From Falsibacillus pallidus (GTDB lineage: Bacteria; Bacillota; Bacilli; Bacillales; DSM-25281), in the NCBI RefSeq assembly GCF_003350505.1, contig NZ_QQAY01000020.1, forward strand, positions 1 through 56,509: a DNA stretch of 56,509 bases. Direction: 5' to 3'. The position numbers and the translations under genes are program-made. Position 1 is the first letter of the stretch; every line of letters begins with the position of its first letter. The notes below the pieces were generated by a model, which worked only from the letters and a program-made list of their open reading frames with translations, searched no databases and had not been told where the DNA came from. Below, piece after piece: positions 11,067 to 20,418 of the stretch.

Positions 11067-11561
11067 ATGAAGGACTTTACTCATTTTAATGAAGAAGGCA
11101 GGGCGAGAATGGTGGATGTCAGCAATAAGCCGGATACAACGCGGACGGCTGTCGCACTTTCTTCCATCACTGTCAATCAGGATGTCTACAGACAGATACA
11201 GAACAACGAGAATAAAAAAGGCGATGTCCTCGGAGTGGCCCAGGTAGCTGGAATCATGGCTGCCAAGAAAACATGGGACATCATCCCGATGTGCCATCCC
11301 ATTCCATTGAAAGGGATCGATATCTCATTTAGATGGAAAGAAGCAGGGGAAGACCATCAGCTCGAAATCACCGTTTCCGTCAAAACGAAGGGAAGCACCG
11401 GGGTGGAAATGGAAGCGTTAACAGCAGCATCCGTCACTGCACTGACGATTTACGATATGTGCAAAGCGGTCGATAAAGGCATGGTGATCGGACCTACCCA
11501 GTTGCTTGAGAAGACCGGGGGAGTTTCGAGCCCCGATTATAAGCGATTGATTGAAGAATAA
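11067..11561 (+). CDS. moaC: Cyclic pyranopterin monophosphate synthase MoaC
   Basis: Second step of molybdenum cofactor synthesis: converts the MoaA product to cyclic pyranopterin monophosphate. The 164-residue protein has the conserved M-C-H-P-I-P-L-K-G and [10 protein letters not shown] segments containing active-site histidine and glutamates, and the final CKAVDKGM segment with the conserved Asp and Lys. The start ATG has an AAAGAGGTG site. It precedes rex as in B. subtilis (ydiG-ydiH). No other moa genes lie in the window. Confidence 0.95.
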   Translation: MKDFTHFNEEGRARMVDVSNKPDTTRTAVALSSITVNQDVYRQIQNNENKKGDVLGVAQVAGIMAAKKTWDIIPMCHPIPLKGIDISFRWKEAGEDHQLEITVSVKTKGSTGVEMEALTAASVTALTIYDMCKAVDKGMVIGPTQLLEKTGGVSSPDYKRLIEE

Positions 11562-11588
11562 GGACTTAACGTTTTAGGGGTTGAATTT

Positions 11589-12266
11589 ATGACGCAGGAG
11601 TTAACTAAAATACCACAAGCAACAGCAAAGCGTTTGCCATTATATTATCGTTTTTTGAAAAACTTGCATTCTTCGGGGAAACAGAGGGTGTCCTCTGCTG
11701 AACTGAGCGAAGCGGTCAAAGTGGATTCCGCAACGATCCGCCGGGATTTTTCCTACTTTGGAGCGTTGGGTAAAAAGGGATATGGCTATAATGTGAATTA
11801 CTTGCTCTCGTTTTTCAGCAAAACCCTTGATCAGGATGAATTGACCAAGGTTGCGCTGATCGGTGTCGGTAATTTAGGAACCGCATTTCTTCATTATAAC
11901 TTTCTTAAAAATAACAATACCAAGATCGAGATGGCTTTTGATATCGATGATGAAAAAATCGGTTCTTCCATTGGGGAGGTCCCCATCTACAGTTTGAAGA
12001 ATTTAGAAGAGAAGCTTGCCGATTCCGGGATTACCGTTGCGATCCTGACGGTACCGGCGCAAGTGGCTCAGAGCATCACGGATCATCTTGTCCAGGCCAA
12101 TGTGAAGGGGATTTTGAATTTCACCCCGGCAAGGCTGAATGTCCCGAACTCCATCCGGGTCCATCACATTGATCTCGCGGTGGAGCTGCAGTCATTGGTT
12201 TATTTCCTGAAGCATTATCCAATGGATGAAACAGATTTGTCACAGGAAGAAAGTAAAACGGAATAG
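11589..12266 (+). CDS. rex: Redox-sensing transcriptional repressor Rex
   Basis: Rex senses the NADH/NAD+ ratio and represses fermentation and respiration genes, leaving DNA when NADH rises. The 225-residue protein has an N-terminal winged helix (about 1-80, with [10 protein letters not shown] recognition helix) and a Rossmann domain with G-V-G-N-L-G (about 97-102). The C-terminal domain-swap helix is present. It has its own GGGG ribosome site 27 bases after moaC. No clear Rex operator (TTGTGAA..TTCACAA) was seen nearby. Confidence 0.96.
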   Translation: MTQELTKIPQATAKRLPLYYRFLKNLHSSGKQRVSSAELSEAVKVDSATIRRDFSYFGALGKKGYGYNVNYLLSFFSKTLDQDELTKVALIGVGNLGTAFLHYNFLKNNNTKIEMAFDIDDEKIGSSIGEVPIYSLKNLEEKLADSGITVAILTVPAQVAQSITDHLVQANVKGILNFTPARLNVPNSIRVHHIDLAVELQSLVYFLKHYPMDETDLSQEESKTE

Positions 12267-12316
12267 CCATTACAAATTATTTCCGTTATGATGTTAATAA
12301 AAGGGAGGTGTGCGCA

Positions 12317-12493
12317 ATGGTAGGTGTAGGTAGTATGATTGTTATCGTATTTGTAGCATTGCTCATTTTTGGGCCGAAGAAGTTGCCTGAACTTGGAAAA
12401 GCTGCTGGAAATACATTGCGCGAATTCAAAAACGCAACAAAAGGCTTGGCTGACGACGATGAAGATGTTAAAAAAGACAGCTCAAAGCAATGA
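12317..12493 (+). CDS. tatAY: Twin-arginine translocase subunit TatA (TatAY type)
   Basis: A 58-residue TatA: one N-terminal membrane helix (VGSMIVIVFVALLIF), the F-G-P-K-K-L-P-E-L hinge and an amphipathic helix, then an acidic-basic tail. ATG 12317 is preceded by GGGAGGTG at 12303-12310; an upstream GTG in that site is rejected. It pairs with tatC 16 bases later to form a minimal TatAC translocase that exports folded proteins. In B. subtilis this pair is TatAY-TatCY; no Tat substrate gene is next to it here. Confidence 0.94.
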   Translation: MVGVGSMIVIVFVALLIFGPKKLPELGKAAGNTLREFKNATKGLADDDEDVKKDSSKQ

Positions 12494-12508
12494 TAGGATG
12501 ATTTGGCA

Positions 12509-13270
12509 ATGAACCAAAGAGATATGACGATTTTTGAACATATAGGCGAATTGAGAAAACGGCTCATCATTGTAGTCGTTTTCTTCTTCGTTGCTATCGT
12601 GGCAAGCTTCTTCATTTCCCAGCCGCTGATCCGTTTTCTGCAGCATGCGGATGAAGCAAGCCAGCTGACGATGAACGCTTTTCGCATAACAGATCCATTC
12701 AAAGTATATATGGAAATGATTTTTTTCTTAGCGGTGATCCTGACGTCTCCTGTGATCCTTTATCAATTATGGGCGTTTATCAGCCCGGGGTTGTATGAAC
12801 GGGAACGTAAAGTGACACTCAGCTACATACCGTTTTCCGTCATCCTGTTCTTGGGAGGGCTGGCGTTTTCCTACTTCATCCTTTTCCCGAACATCATCAA
12901 GTTCATGATGAATTTGTCAGGGGATATGGAGATCCAGCAGGTCATCGGAATCAACGAATACTTCCAATTCCTATTCCAGATTACCGTGCCGTTCGGCTTC
13001 CTTTTCCAGCTGCCGGTTGTCATGCTGTTCCTGACAAGGCTCGGAATTGTCACGCCGATGTTCCTCGGGAAAATCAGGAAGTATGCTTACTTTGTCCTTC
13101 TCGTCATTGCGGCGATCATTACGCCTCCGGATATCGTGTCCCATATGATGGTGACGGTTCCGCTGTTGATTTTATATGAAATCAGCATCGCCATTGCGAG
13201 AATCGGATACCGCAAATCGCTTGAGGCAGAGAAGCTTCTGGAGCAGGAAGAATCAAGTGAAGAAGAATAA
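12509..13270 (+). CDS. tatCY: Twin-arginine translocase subunit TatC (TatCY type)
   Basis: The polytopic receptor that recognises twin-arginine signal peptides. The 253-residue protein starts with the usual M-T-I-F-E-H-I-G-E-L-R-K-R-L segment and shows six hydrophobic spans, ending with an acidic tail. ATG 12509 is used (ATAGGATG site); an in-frame TTG two codons earlier is less likely. Partner of the preceding tatA. Confidence 0.95.
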   Translation: MNQRDMTIFEHIGELRKRLIIVVVFFFVAIVASFFISQPLIRFLQHADEASQLTMNAFRITDPFKVYMEMIFFLAVILTSPVILYQLWAFISPGLYERERKVTLSYIPFSVILFLGGLAFSYFILFPNIIKFMMNLSGDMEIQQVIGINEYFQFLFQITVPFGFLFQLPVVMLFLTRLGIVTPMFLGKIRKYAYFVLLVIAAIITPPDIVSHMMVTVPLLILYEISIAIARIGYRKSLEAEKLLEQEESSEEE

Positions 13271-13309
13271 AAAATAGACCTCCCATTGCGGAAGGTCTAT
13301 TTCTTTTTG
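13270..13309. terminator. Bidirectional terminator between tatCY and ydiK
   Basis: AAATAGACCT / AGGTCTATTT hairpin with A and T tracts, lying between the converging tatCY and ydiK genes. Confidence 0.8.
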
Positions 13310-13509
13310 CTGTGATTCAGTTTGCGTTTAATCCGAAAATGCAGCATGATCATCCGGATTCCGGATCCAAAATCAAGGGTTGCCAGGAACACGAGGATGA
13401 ATGCAAAGAATCCCCAGCCGTGGTCGTTGACATTTTGGATGGCGAAGATCGTGAAGAACACGCCTAAAACGCAGTAGAAAAATCCTGAAAATAATGGTGA
13501 CGGCCTCAT
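13297..13509 (-). CDS. ydiK: Small membrane protein YdiK
   Basis: A 70-residue protein with two hydrophobic spans (LFSGFFYCVLGVFFTIFAI and WGFFAFILVFLATLDF) and a basic C-terminus ending in KKK. Its place between tatCY and the CAAX-type protease gene ydiL, on the minus strand, matches B. subtilis ydiK (DUF4305-like). It overlaps the ydiL stop by 4 bases. Function unknown. Confidence 0.82.
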   Translation of the reverse strand: MRPSPLFSGFFYCVLGVFFTIFAIQNVNDHGWGFFAFILVFLATLDFGSGIRMIMLHFRIKRKLNHSKKK

Positions 13510-14249
13510 GTGAAAAATCCTCCAATGAATCCTTGGATCTTATCTGCTTCGTTCATCATTCTCTCGATATCATCTTTAAAGACAGACTGGGCAACCACGA
13601 CGATGGTATTCATCGTGACATGGGCCACGATCGGAACGATGATCCTCTTTGTACGGATATATAAGAAGGCAAACGTAAAGCCCATGGCCGTATATAAAAT
13701 GATATGGATAGGCTCAAAATGAGCGATTCCAAATATTAAAGAACTGATGAGTGCGGATGGAAAGAACGAAAATCTTTCGTACAGACTTCCAAAGATAATT
13801 TTTCTAAAAACAATCTCTTCCAATATAGGTCCGACTACCGAACTGACGAAGATGACGATCGGAGCGGCTTCAATAATGTTAATAATCGTTTCTGTATTTT
13901 TTGAACCGATTTTGATCCCGAGCATCGCTTCTATATTAATGGCGACAGACTGGGCAATGAACGCAAGGAAGACCCCGCCTATTGCCCAAAGGATAGAAGC
14001 TCCAATGGAAAGCGGTTCAGCTTTGTCTATTTTGGTATGTCTTTCGGTTTTTCGCAATACGAACAGTACATAAAGAAGAGCAGCGGTGAAGCTAAAAACA
14101 ATCCAAATGACAGTAGTCAATGACTCCATCCGGTTCTCATTTACATCAAATACCGAGGTGCCGATTTTATTGACAAGCGGATATCCGATCAGGCTGGATA
14201 GCTGCATGATTATGTAGGCAATCAGTATATAGCCATACTCTTTTTTCAC
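13506..14249 (-). CDS. ydiL: CPBP-family intramembrane metalloprotease (YdiL-like)
   Basis: A polytopic protein of the CAAX protease/bacteriocin-processing (ABI) family. Motifs for an intramembrane metalloprotease are present: E-E-I-V-F-R (the EExxxR motif), F-G-I-A-H-F and the final H-V-T-M-N. About six to seven hydrophobic spans. I place the start at GTG 14249 (VKKEYGYIL) because GGAGAGGAAG lies at the right distance upstream; GTG 14285 would add 12 polar residues and has no clear site. In other bacteria such proteins process prenylated proteins or bacteriocins; the substrate here is unknown. Confidence 0.86.
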   Translation of the reverse strand: MKKEYGYILIAYIIMQLSSLIGYPLVNKIGTSVFDVNENRMESLTTVIWIVFSFTAALLYVLFVLRKTERHTKIDKAEPLSIGASILWAIGGVFLAFIAQSVAINIEAMLGIKIGSKNTETIINIIEAAPIVIFVSSVVGPILEEIVFRKIIFGSLYERFSFFPSALISSLIFGIAHFEPIHIILYTAMGFTFAFLYIRTKRIIVPIVAHVTMNTIVVVAQSVFKDDIERMMNEADKIQGFIGGFFT

Positions 14250-14448
14250 AGTGCCTGACTTCCTCTCCGAATAAAGTGAAATCACTGTCCATTCTACTAG
14301 TTATCCCCTGCATGTTCAAATTTGAACCATTCATCGATTTCATTAGAATAAACCCATTGGATAAGCATATATTATCAAGGTGTGTCAAATAGAGGCGGGG
14401 CCCGCGAAATTTGGAGGATTTTTTTCGAAAAAAATTGTAGGTTCCTGC

Positions 14449-14480
14449 TTGCAAAATAGGCATGAGTTATTTAATATAAT
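14449..14480 (+). promoter_or_regulatory. groESL promoter
   Basis: TTGCAA (14449-14454) with TAATAT (14472-14477, spacer 17), overlapping a TATAAT at 14475-14480, just upstream of the CIRCE operator. Confidence 0.65.
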
Positions 14481-14487
14481 AATTGTG

Positions 14488-14514
14488 TTAGCACTCAATG
14501 AGTAAGAGTGCTAA
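14488..14514 (+). promoter_or_regulatory. CIRCE operator (HrcA binding site) of groESL
   Basis: TTAGCACTC, nine bases, GAGTGCTAA: an exact match to the CIRCE inverted repeat. HrcA bound here represses groESL until heat shock diverts GroEL to unfolded proteins. Confidence 0.98.
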
Positions 14515-14556
14515 TAAATAACCAATTACATATTATTTCTGAGGAGGTTGTTTCAC

Positions 14557-14844
14557 TTGTTAAAACCACTAGGTGACCGCGTCATTATCGAACTAGTAGA
14601 GTCAGAGGAAAAAACGGCTAGCGGAATCGTGCTGCCAGACTCAGCAAAAGAAAAGCCGCAAGAAGGTAAAATCGTTGCTGTCGGTACAGGTCGTGTATTA
14701 GAAAGCGGAGAGCGCGTGGCTCTTGAAGTAGCTGTAGAAGACCGCATCATCTTCTCTAAGTATGCTGGTACAGAAGTGAAATACCAAGGAACTGAATATT
14801 TAATCCTTCGCGAAAGCGATATTTTAGCAGTAGTAGGCAAATAA
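14557..14844 (+). CDS. groES: Co-chaperonin GroES
   Basis: The 10-kDa lid of the GroEL folding chamber, 95 residues. The sequence from [14 protein letters not shown] to the final DILAVVGK is complete, including the mobile loop (T-A-S-G-I-V-L-P). Translation starts at TTG 14557, as in B. subtilis groES, with GAGGAGG at 14541-14547; a second TTG at 14548 is too close to this site. Controlled by CIRCE and followed 45 bases later by groEL. Confidence 0.97.
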   Translation: MLKPLGDRVIIELVESEEKTASGIVLPDSAKEKPQEGKIVAVGTGRVLESGERVALEVAVEDRIIFSKYAGTEVKYQGTEYLILRESDILAVVGK

Positions 14845-14874
14845 TCCAATTCAACATTCATCGATAAAATTTGA

Positions 14875-16524
<1,650 letters not shown>

Positions 16525-16544
16525 TCATTGCCCACACCTTTTTG

Positions 16545-16592
16545 AAAAATCCCTCTGGACCTTATTGGTTCGGGGGGGTTTTTGGTTTTGGG
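16545..16592 (+). terminator. groESL terminator-like hairpin (AATCCCTCTGGACC type)
   Basis: CCCTCTGGACC / GGTTCGGGGGG stem followed by TTTTTGGTTTT, 25 bases after groEL. A very similar sequence lies at 18275-18315, and a related one at 24353-24385. The spacer 16525-16873 holds this, the hairpin at 16646 and the dyad at 16828. Confidence 0.65.
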
Positions 16593-16645
16593 ATGATAAA
16601 GAAGGGTTTTGAAGTGATTTGCTGACAAATTGCTAACATAAAGTA

Positions 16646-16698
16646 AAAAGGCTCCTCATTAGTTAATTTAACTTTTGGGGAGCCTTTTTCTTTTTAAA
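16646..16698 (+). terminator. Second intrinsic terminator downstream of groEL
   Basis: AAAAAGGCTCC / GGGAGCCTTTTT hairpin with a long AT-rich loop, followed by CTTTTT. Probably a back-up terminator before the padR operon. Confidence 0.7.
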
Positions 16699-16827
16699 AG
16701 AACTTACTCAAATTGAATTGTCCTTTCATTTGATGAATTTTATTTCAATGTTGTTTTGTTTGAAATGATAGTGATTGTGTTTAATGGTAAAATTTGTTTT
16801 TTCTATTGAAAGAGCATTGTTATACGA

Positions 16828-16843
16828 TGTAAATTGTTTTACA
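16828..16843 (+). promoter_or_regulatory. Palindrome upstream of padR, candidate autoregulatory operator
   Basis: Perfect dyad TGTAAA-TTGT-TTTACA, nested inside a wider CATTGT (16816) / ACAATG (16841) inverted repeat, 30 bases before the padR start. PadR regulators often bind such AT-rich palindromes over their own promoters. Binding here is inferred from position only. Confidence 0.5.
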
Positions 16844-16873
16844 ATGTTAATGTAAATAAATGGAGGTATTTCT

Positions 16874-17200
16874 ATGGACAGGGAACTGCTGAAGGGCAGT
16901 ATTGAAATATTATTGCTTTCATTATTAGCGGAAGCGGATTGTTATGGTTATGAAATGACAAAAAAATTACGGGTATTAAGTGATGACGCCTACCATATGA
17001 ATGAGGGAACACTGTACCCTGCTTTAAAAAGGTTGGAGAAAAAAGAATGTGTGACATCGTATTGGAGTCAGGGGTCGGATGGCGGCCGGAGGAAATATTA
17101 CTCTATTACCAAAACCGGGCGTACTGTTTTGGAGGAAAAGCTGCAGAACTGGAAACAAATCAATAAGTTAATTGAAAATACAGTGGAGGGATTATCGTGA
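16874..17200 (+). CDS. PadR-family transcriptional regulator
   Basis: A 108-residue winged-helix repressor of the short PadR-s2 type: G-S-I-E-I-L-L-L-S-L-L, Y-G-Y-E-M, NEGTLYPAL-RLE and GRRKYYSIT are the family segments, followed by a dimerisation helix. The ATG has a TGGAGGT site. The stop overlaps the next ATG/GTG by 4 bases, so it is cotranscribed with two membrane-protein genes. PadR regulators usually control an adjacent membrane protein or transporter and respond to a small ligand; the ligand here is unknown. Confidence 0.93.
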   Translation: MDRELLKGSIEILLLSLLAEADCYGYEMTKKLRVLSDDAYHMNEGTLYPALKRLEKKECVTSYWSQGSDGGRRKYYSITKTGRTVLEEKLQNWKQINKLIENTVEGLS

Positions 17201-17847
17201 AGGAGATAATCGAGAAGTATGTAAATGAAATCACCTTGGATTTGCCGGATGATCAACAGAAGGAATTAAGGGAAGAGATTTATATACACCTTCAGGACCA
17301 TGTCAAAGAACTTATAATTAAAGGATATTCTGAAGAAAAAGCGATCCGGTACGCAATTAAATCCTTTGGTAATCAAGATAAATTGAATCGGGAGTTAAAG
17401 AGGACACTTTTTCCCTATTATAAGCCGATTCGATTTGTGTGGAGTGTTATTTTGGTTACAGCGTTTTTATGCCTTGTTTCCTATTCTTCTATGGAATACT
17501 ACCACCCGGAATTTGATAATCATTTACCAGCATACAGTGTGTTGATGGGCATGTTCATAGTGACCCTTATCGCCGGGCTAGGTGAGGTTTTGTATGAAGC
17601 CATTTCCAGTCTGGTACAGGTGAAATGGGTGTTAAATCCTTGGCTTTTCTTTTTGGTGCCGTCATTGATAGTTGGCGGAATTCAAACGCCACAGCTGTTT
17701 AAACATCCAGAACAATATCAGGGTAGCTTGTGGCTGGACTTGTATGCCGTTCCAATCGGTGCATTTGCATACATCATCTCAAGGCAGCTGTTTACTTCTC
17801 TCTTTGTGCGCAATAAAAATAATTATAATACGACGAAGGTTAATTAA
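17197..17847 (+). CDS. Membrane protein with N-terminal HAAS-type domain, PadR operon
   Basis: A 216-residue protein. Residues 1-75 form a charged helical domain with the HAAS/permease-prefix look (I-E-K-Y-V-N-E-I-T-L-D-L-P, R-E-E-I-Y-I-H-L-Q-D-H, AIKSFG). Four hydrophobic spans follow. Such genes are regularly paired with padR (DUF1700/HAAS proteins). GTG start overlapping padR, with GGAGG just upstream. Function unknown; possibly envelope-stress or antimicrobial response. Confidence 0.8.
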   Translation: MKEIIEKYVNEITLDLPDDQQKELREEIYIHLQDHVKELIIKGYSEEKAIRYAIKSFGNQDKLNRELKRTLFPYYKPIRFVWSVILVTAFLCLVSYSSMEYYHPEFDNHLPAYSVLMGMFIVTLIAGLGEVLYEAISSLVQVKWVLNPWLFFLVPSLIVGGIQTPQLFKHPEQYQGSLWLDLYAVPIGAFAYIISRQLFTSLFVRNKNNYNTTKVN

Positions 17848-17871
17848 AGTGATAGTATGGAGGTCGTTTAA

Positions 17872-18165
17872 TTGTTTGATATTACAATGAAAAAGAAGAA
17901 TATACTGATTCCACTGTTATTATTCGTTATCAATCTACTATTCTCAGCATTTCTTATTGAAGAATTAATCGATGCCTCTGATCCAAATTACGGAGTAGCG
18001 GGTTTCTTTACACCTATAATTGGTTTGATGTCTCTTATATACATTAGAAAGTTAGAGGGGGAAAATCTAATTCCTTTGTTGAGATTTTTTCAAATTTGCA
18101 ACTGGATGTTTATTATTTTCCCTATAGCGGTTTTCTTTGATGGAATCCTTATTATGATTGGTTAA
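17872..18165 (+). CDS. Small membrane protein, PadR operon
   Basis: A 97-residue protein with three hydrophobic spans (about 11-28, 41-56, 75-95). Not recognised. It starts at TTG 17872, supported by GGAGGT at 17859-17864, 24 bases after the HAAS-domain gene, so it probably belongs to the padR operon. Confidence 0.7.
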   Translation: MFDITMKKKNILIPLLLFVINLLFSAFLIEELIDASDPNYGVAGFFTPIIGLMSLIYIRKLEGENLIPLLRFFQICNWMFIIFPIAVFFDGILIMIG

Positions 18166-18274
18166 TTATTACCTATAGGTAGTATGAAATATGTATGGAT
18201 TATATCTACAGACTTTTCCAACTGCTTGGGTCATACGAGAACCTGTCATAGTAGCTTTAGGCCATACACTTTTG

Positions 18275-18315
18275 AAATCCCTCTGGACTTTTTTGTTCGG
18301 GGATTTTTTGTTTTG
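18275..18315 (+). terminator. Terminator-like hairpin similar to the one after groEL
   Basis: AAATCCC-TCTGGAC-tttttt-GTTCGGGGATTT followed by TTGTTTTGG. Sequence similarity with 16545-16592 extends across the stem, loop and tail, so the two appear to be copies of one element. The spacer 18166-18468 holds this and the two repeats below. Confidence 0.6.
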
Positions 18316-18343
18316 GAAGCGGAGGGACGGTCCTGCTGCTTCC
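18315..18343. repeat. GGAAGC..GCTTCC palindromic repeat, copy 1
   Basis: GGAAGC / GCTTCC inverted repeat enclosing a GGGACGGTCC-like core. Related copies lie at 21500-21528, 25064-25092 and, more degenerate, 26175-26235. Confidence 0.6.
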
Positions 18344-18354
18344 CCAGGTGAAAC

Positions 18355-18381
18355 GGGACACTAAACCTGTCCCCATGTCCC
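18355..18381. repeat. 27-bp GGGACA..TGTCCC repeat, copy 1
   Basis: GGGACA-CTAAACC-TGTCCC followed by CATGTCCC. Copies 2 (20352-20378) and 3 (21646-21672) differ from it at one base and match each other exactly. Confidence 0.85.
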
Positions 18382-18468
18382 AAAACTTTTTTAGTGAAAG
18401 TTTAGGTTTAAAGTTATACACTTAGTAAAGTGTGATTTTATTATACAACTAGATGGGGGAATATAGAT

Positions 18469-19689
18469 TTGAATACTTTATCAAAGTCCAAGCGGTTGCA
18501 GCTTGCTCTTTTATTAGGGTCGCTTTCGCTTATTGGTCCTTTTACGATAGATACTTATTTGCCTTCGTTTCCAACGATTGTGAATGATTTCCATACGCAT
18601 GCTTCTCTGGTGCAGGTCAGCTTGACTACTTGCTTGCTAGGGTTGGGATTGGGGCAATTGCTGATTGGGCCGTTGAGTGATATAACGGGCCGTCGAAAGC
18701 CTCTTATTATTTTTCTTAGCTTGTATTTGCTGTCTTCGTTAGCATGTGCTGCAGCACCGAATATTTACACATTGATTGCAGCCCGTTTTATTCAAGGGTT
18801 TGCGGCAGCGGGAGGATTGGTTATTTCCAGAGCCGTTGTGCGCGATCTTTATAGCGGAAGGGAACTCACGAAGTTTTTTGCATCATTGATGTTGATCGGG
18901 AATCTCGGTCCGATTGTCGCACCGATTTCAGGTGGCTTTATTCTTACGTTTGCCAATTGGAAAGGTGTTTTTATTGTCCTGGCTTGCATTGGACTGATTC
19001 TCACGTTGACGGTTACAATGAAACTGGAGGAGACGCTGCCTGCTGAGAGACGGATTCCAAGCAATTTTAAACAAGTACTTGGTAACTTTGGCTCTTTGCT
19101 GAAGGATCGTGAATTTGCAGGATACGCATTTACACAGGCTTTTACTGTTGCGGGTATTTTTGCATATGTATCTGGAATTTCCTTTGTTTATCAGAATATA
19201 TATGGCGTTTCGCCTCAAACTTTTAGTTTCCTATTTGGAGTCAATGGCATCGGGTTGATCATTGGTACACAGCTTGTTGGCCGCTTTGCGATTTTTACTG
19301 AAAAAACGTTCTTGAAGATCGGTCTGCTTCTTTCTAATACAGCTGCATTGGTGCTGCTTTTTGCGCTGATCGTAAAAGCACCTTTAATAGCTGTTGCGAT
19401 TCCCATTTTCTTTGTGGTTATGTCCATTAGCATTATCGGGACATCATCCTTTTCCTTGGCAATTGAAACCAAGGGCCATATGGCCGGAAGTGCATCAGCG
19501 TTATTGGGCGTGCTGCCATTTCTGCTAGGTTCCCTGACATCCCCATTAGTCGGAATAGCAGGAGAATATACAGCGATCCCAATGGGAATTGTTATGTTCT
19601 CAGCAAGCTTCATGGCCTTTTTATCCTACTTTGTCTTAGTCAACAAAGGTTCCATTAATTTAAAATCTGGGAGAAAGCTTTATCAATAA
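18469..19689 (+). CDS. Bcr/CflA-type multidrug efflux MFS transporter
   Basis: A 12-span major facilitator of 406 residues of the Bcr/CflA drug:H+ antiporter group. The loop between spans 2 and 3 has the family motif G-P-L-S-D-I-T-G-R-R-K-P, and span 1 ends with G-P-F-T-I-D-T-Y-L-P-S-F-P, characteristic of Bcr/CflA proteins. Start TTG 18469 with GGGGGA about 10 bases upstream. Monocistronic, between repeat-rich spacers and ending at a strong terminator. The substrate cannot be read from sequence. Confidence 0.9.
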   Translation: MNTLSKSKRLQLALLLGSLSLIGPFTIDTYLPSFPTIVNDFHTHASLVQVSLTTCLLGLGLGQLLIGPLSDITGRRKPLIIFLSLYLLSSLACAAAPNIYTLIAARFIQGFAAAGGLVISRAVVRDLYSGRELTKFFASLMLIGNLGPIVAPISGGFILTFANWKGVFIVLACIGLILTLTVTMKLEETLPAERRIPSNFKQVLGNFGSLLKDREFAGYAFTQAFTVAGIFAYVSGISFVYQNIYGVSPQTFSFLFGVNGIGLIIGTQLVGRFAIFTEKTFLKIGLLLSNTAALVLLFALIVKAPLIAVAIPIFFVVMSISIIGTSSFSLAIETKGHMAGSASALLGVLPFLLGSLTSPLVGIAGEYTAIPMGIVMFSASFMAFLSYFVLVNKGSINLKSGRKLYQ

Positions 19690-19714
19690 TTAACTTTTCT
19701 CACGTAGGTAAGAG

Positions 19715-19749
19715 ATGCTTCCTGTATTGTACAGGGGGCATTTTTTTTA
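19715..19749 (+). terminator. Intrinsic terminator after the MFS gene
   Basis: ATGC-tt-CCTGTA-TTG-TACAGG-gg-GCAT hairpin followed by eight T. Confidence 0.85.
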
Positions 19750-19878
19750 TGAAATAAGCATTTTAAGTTGGGTATTTTTGGGTATTGTGTAGTGTTAGCT
19801 TCATTCGAGAGACTTGAATTCTTGTAAAGGCATCGGAGATCGAAGAATAGTAATTTAAATACGAAAGGAAGATGATGA

Positions 19879-20211
19879 ATGACAGAAAAGCATTACATTC
19901 GCGAAGGTTTGGCCAACATGTGGAAAGGCAAAGAGGGCGTTGGCGGCAAGCTGTACCTGAGTTCAGAAATGCTTCACCATAAGCCACATGCTATTAACTT
20001 CCAGAGAGAGGAGACGTATCTTCCATTGACGGATATTTCGAAAGTGGAGCGTGAACGCTCTAGGCTGCTGGGGCTTCCACTGATCAATAATGGATTGAAA
20101 GTGACCACACACGAGGGGCATGAGGTGCGCTATGTAGTGAATAAAGCAGGAGAGTGGGTGGACGCCATCGAGCGGGCGGCTGCCGAGGCGAAGAAGCAGA
20201 TCGTGATTTAG
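19879..20211 (+). CDS. Small soluble protein, possible PH/GRAM-like domain
   Basis: A 110-residue protein without signal peptide or membrane span. The pattern G-K-L-Y-L-S-S-E-M-L, L-P-L-T-D-I-S-K-V-E-R and G-L-K-V-T-T-H-E-G-H-E-V-R-Y-V-V followed by a C-terminal helix (WVDAIERAAAEAKKQ) looks like a GRAM/PH-type beta barrel plus helix. ATG has AGGAAGATGATG upstream. Fold is a guess from the strand pattern; function unknown. Confidence 0.7.
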   Translation: MTEKHYIREGLANMWKGKEGVGGKLYLSSEMLHHKPHAINFQREETYLPLTDISKVERERSRLLGLPLINNGLKVTTHEGHEVRYVVNKAGEWVDAIERAAAEAKKQIVI

Positions 20212-20268
20212 CGTTCGAGGGAGCGGCGTTGCGGTTTTGGTGTTTTCTAATATAGATATTAAAATCCT

Positions 20269-20306
20269 AAAGTCCTGAATCACTTCGGTGGTCCAGGGCT
20301 TTTTCT
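20269..20306 (+). terminator. Terminator-like repeat (AAGTCCTG..CAGGGCTT), copy 1
   Basis: AAAGTCCTG-aatcacttcggtggtc-CAGGGCTTTTT hairpin with T run. A near-identical sequence lies at 21563-21600, on the other side of the YVTN gene. Confidence 0.7.
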
Positions 20307-20351
20307 ATTATGGTAAAACTCCGTGATTTGCTTATTGTTATCAGTGAAATT

Positions 20352-20378
20352 GGGACAGTAAACCTGTCCCCATGTCCC
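20352..20378. repeat. 27-bp GGGACA..TGTCCC repeat, copy 2
   Basis: GGGACA-GTAAACC-TGTCCC-CATGTCCC; identical to copy 3 at 21646-21672. Copies 2 and 3 flank the YVTN gene in the same orientation. Confidence 0.9.
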
Positions 20379-20418
20379 GCGGATTTTCATAGGATAGTAT
20401 GTTAGGAGGTGAATTAGA

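Noticed and set aside
11560-11590. Rex operator near rex
   Set aside because: No TTGTGAA..TTCACAA palindrome seen in the moaC-rex or upstream spacer.
17672-17890. Out-of-frame plus-strand ORF over the HAAS-domain gene
   Set aside because: Shadow of the 17197-17847 gene.
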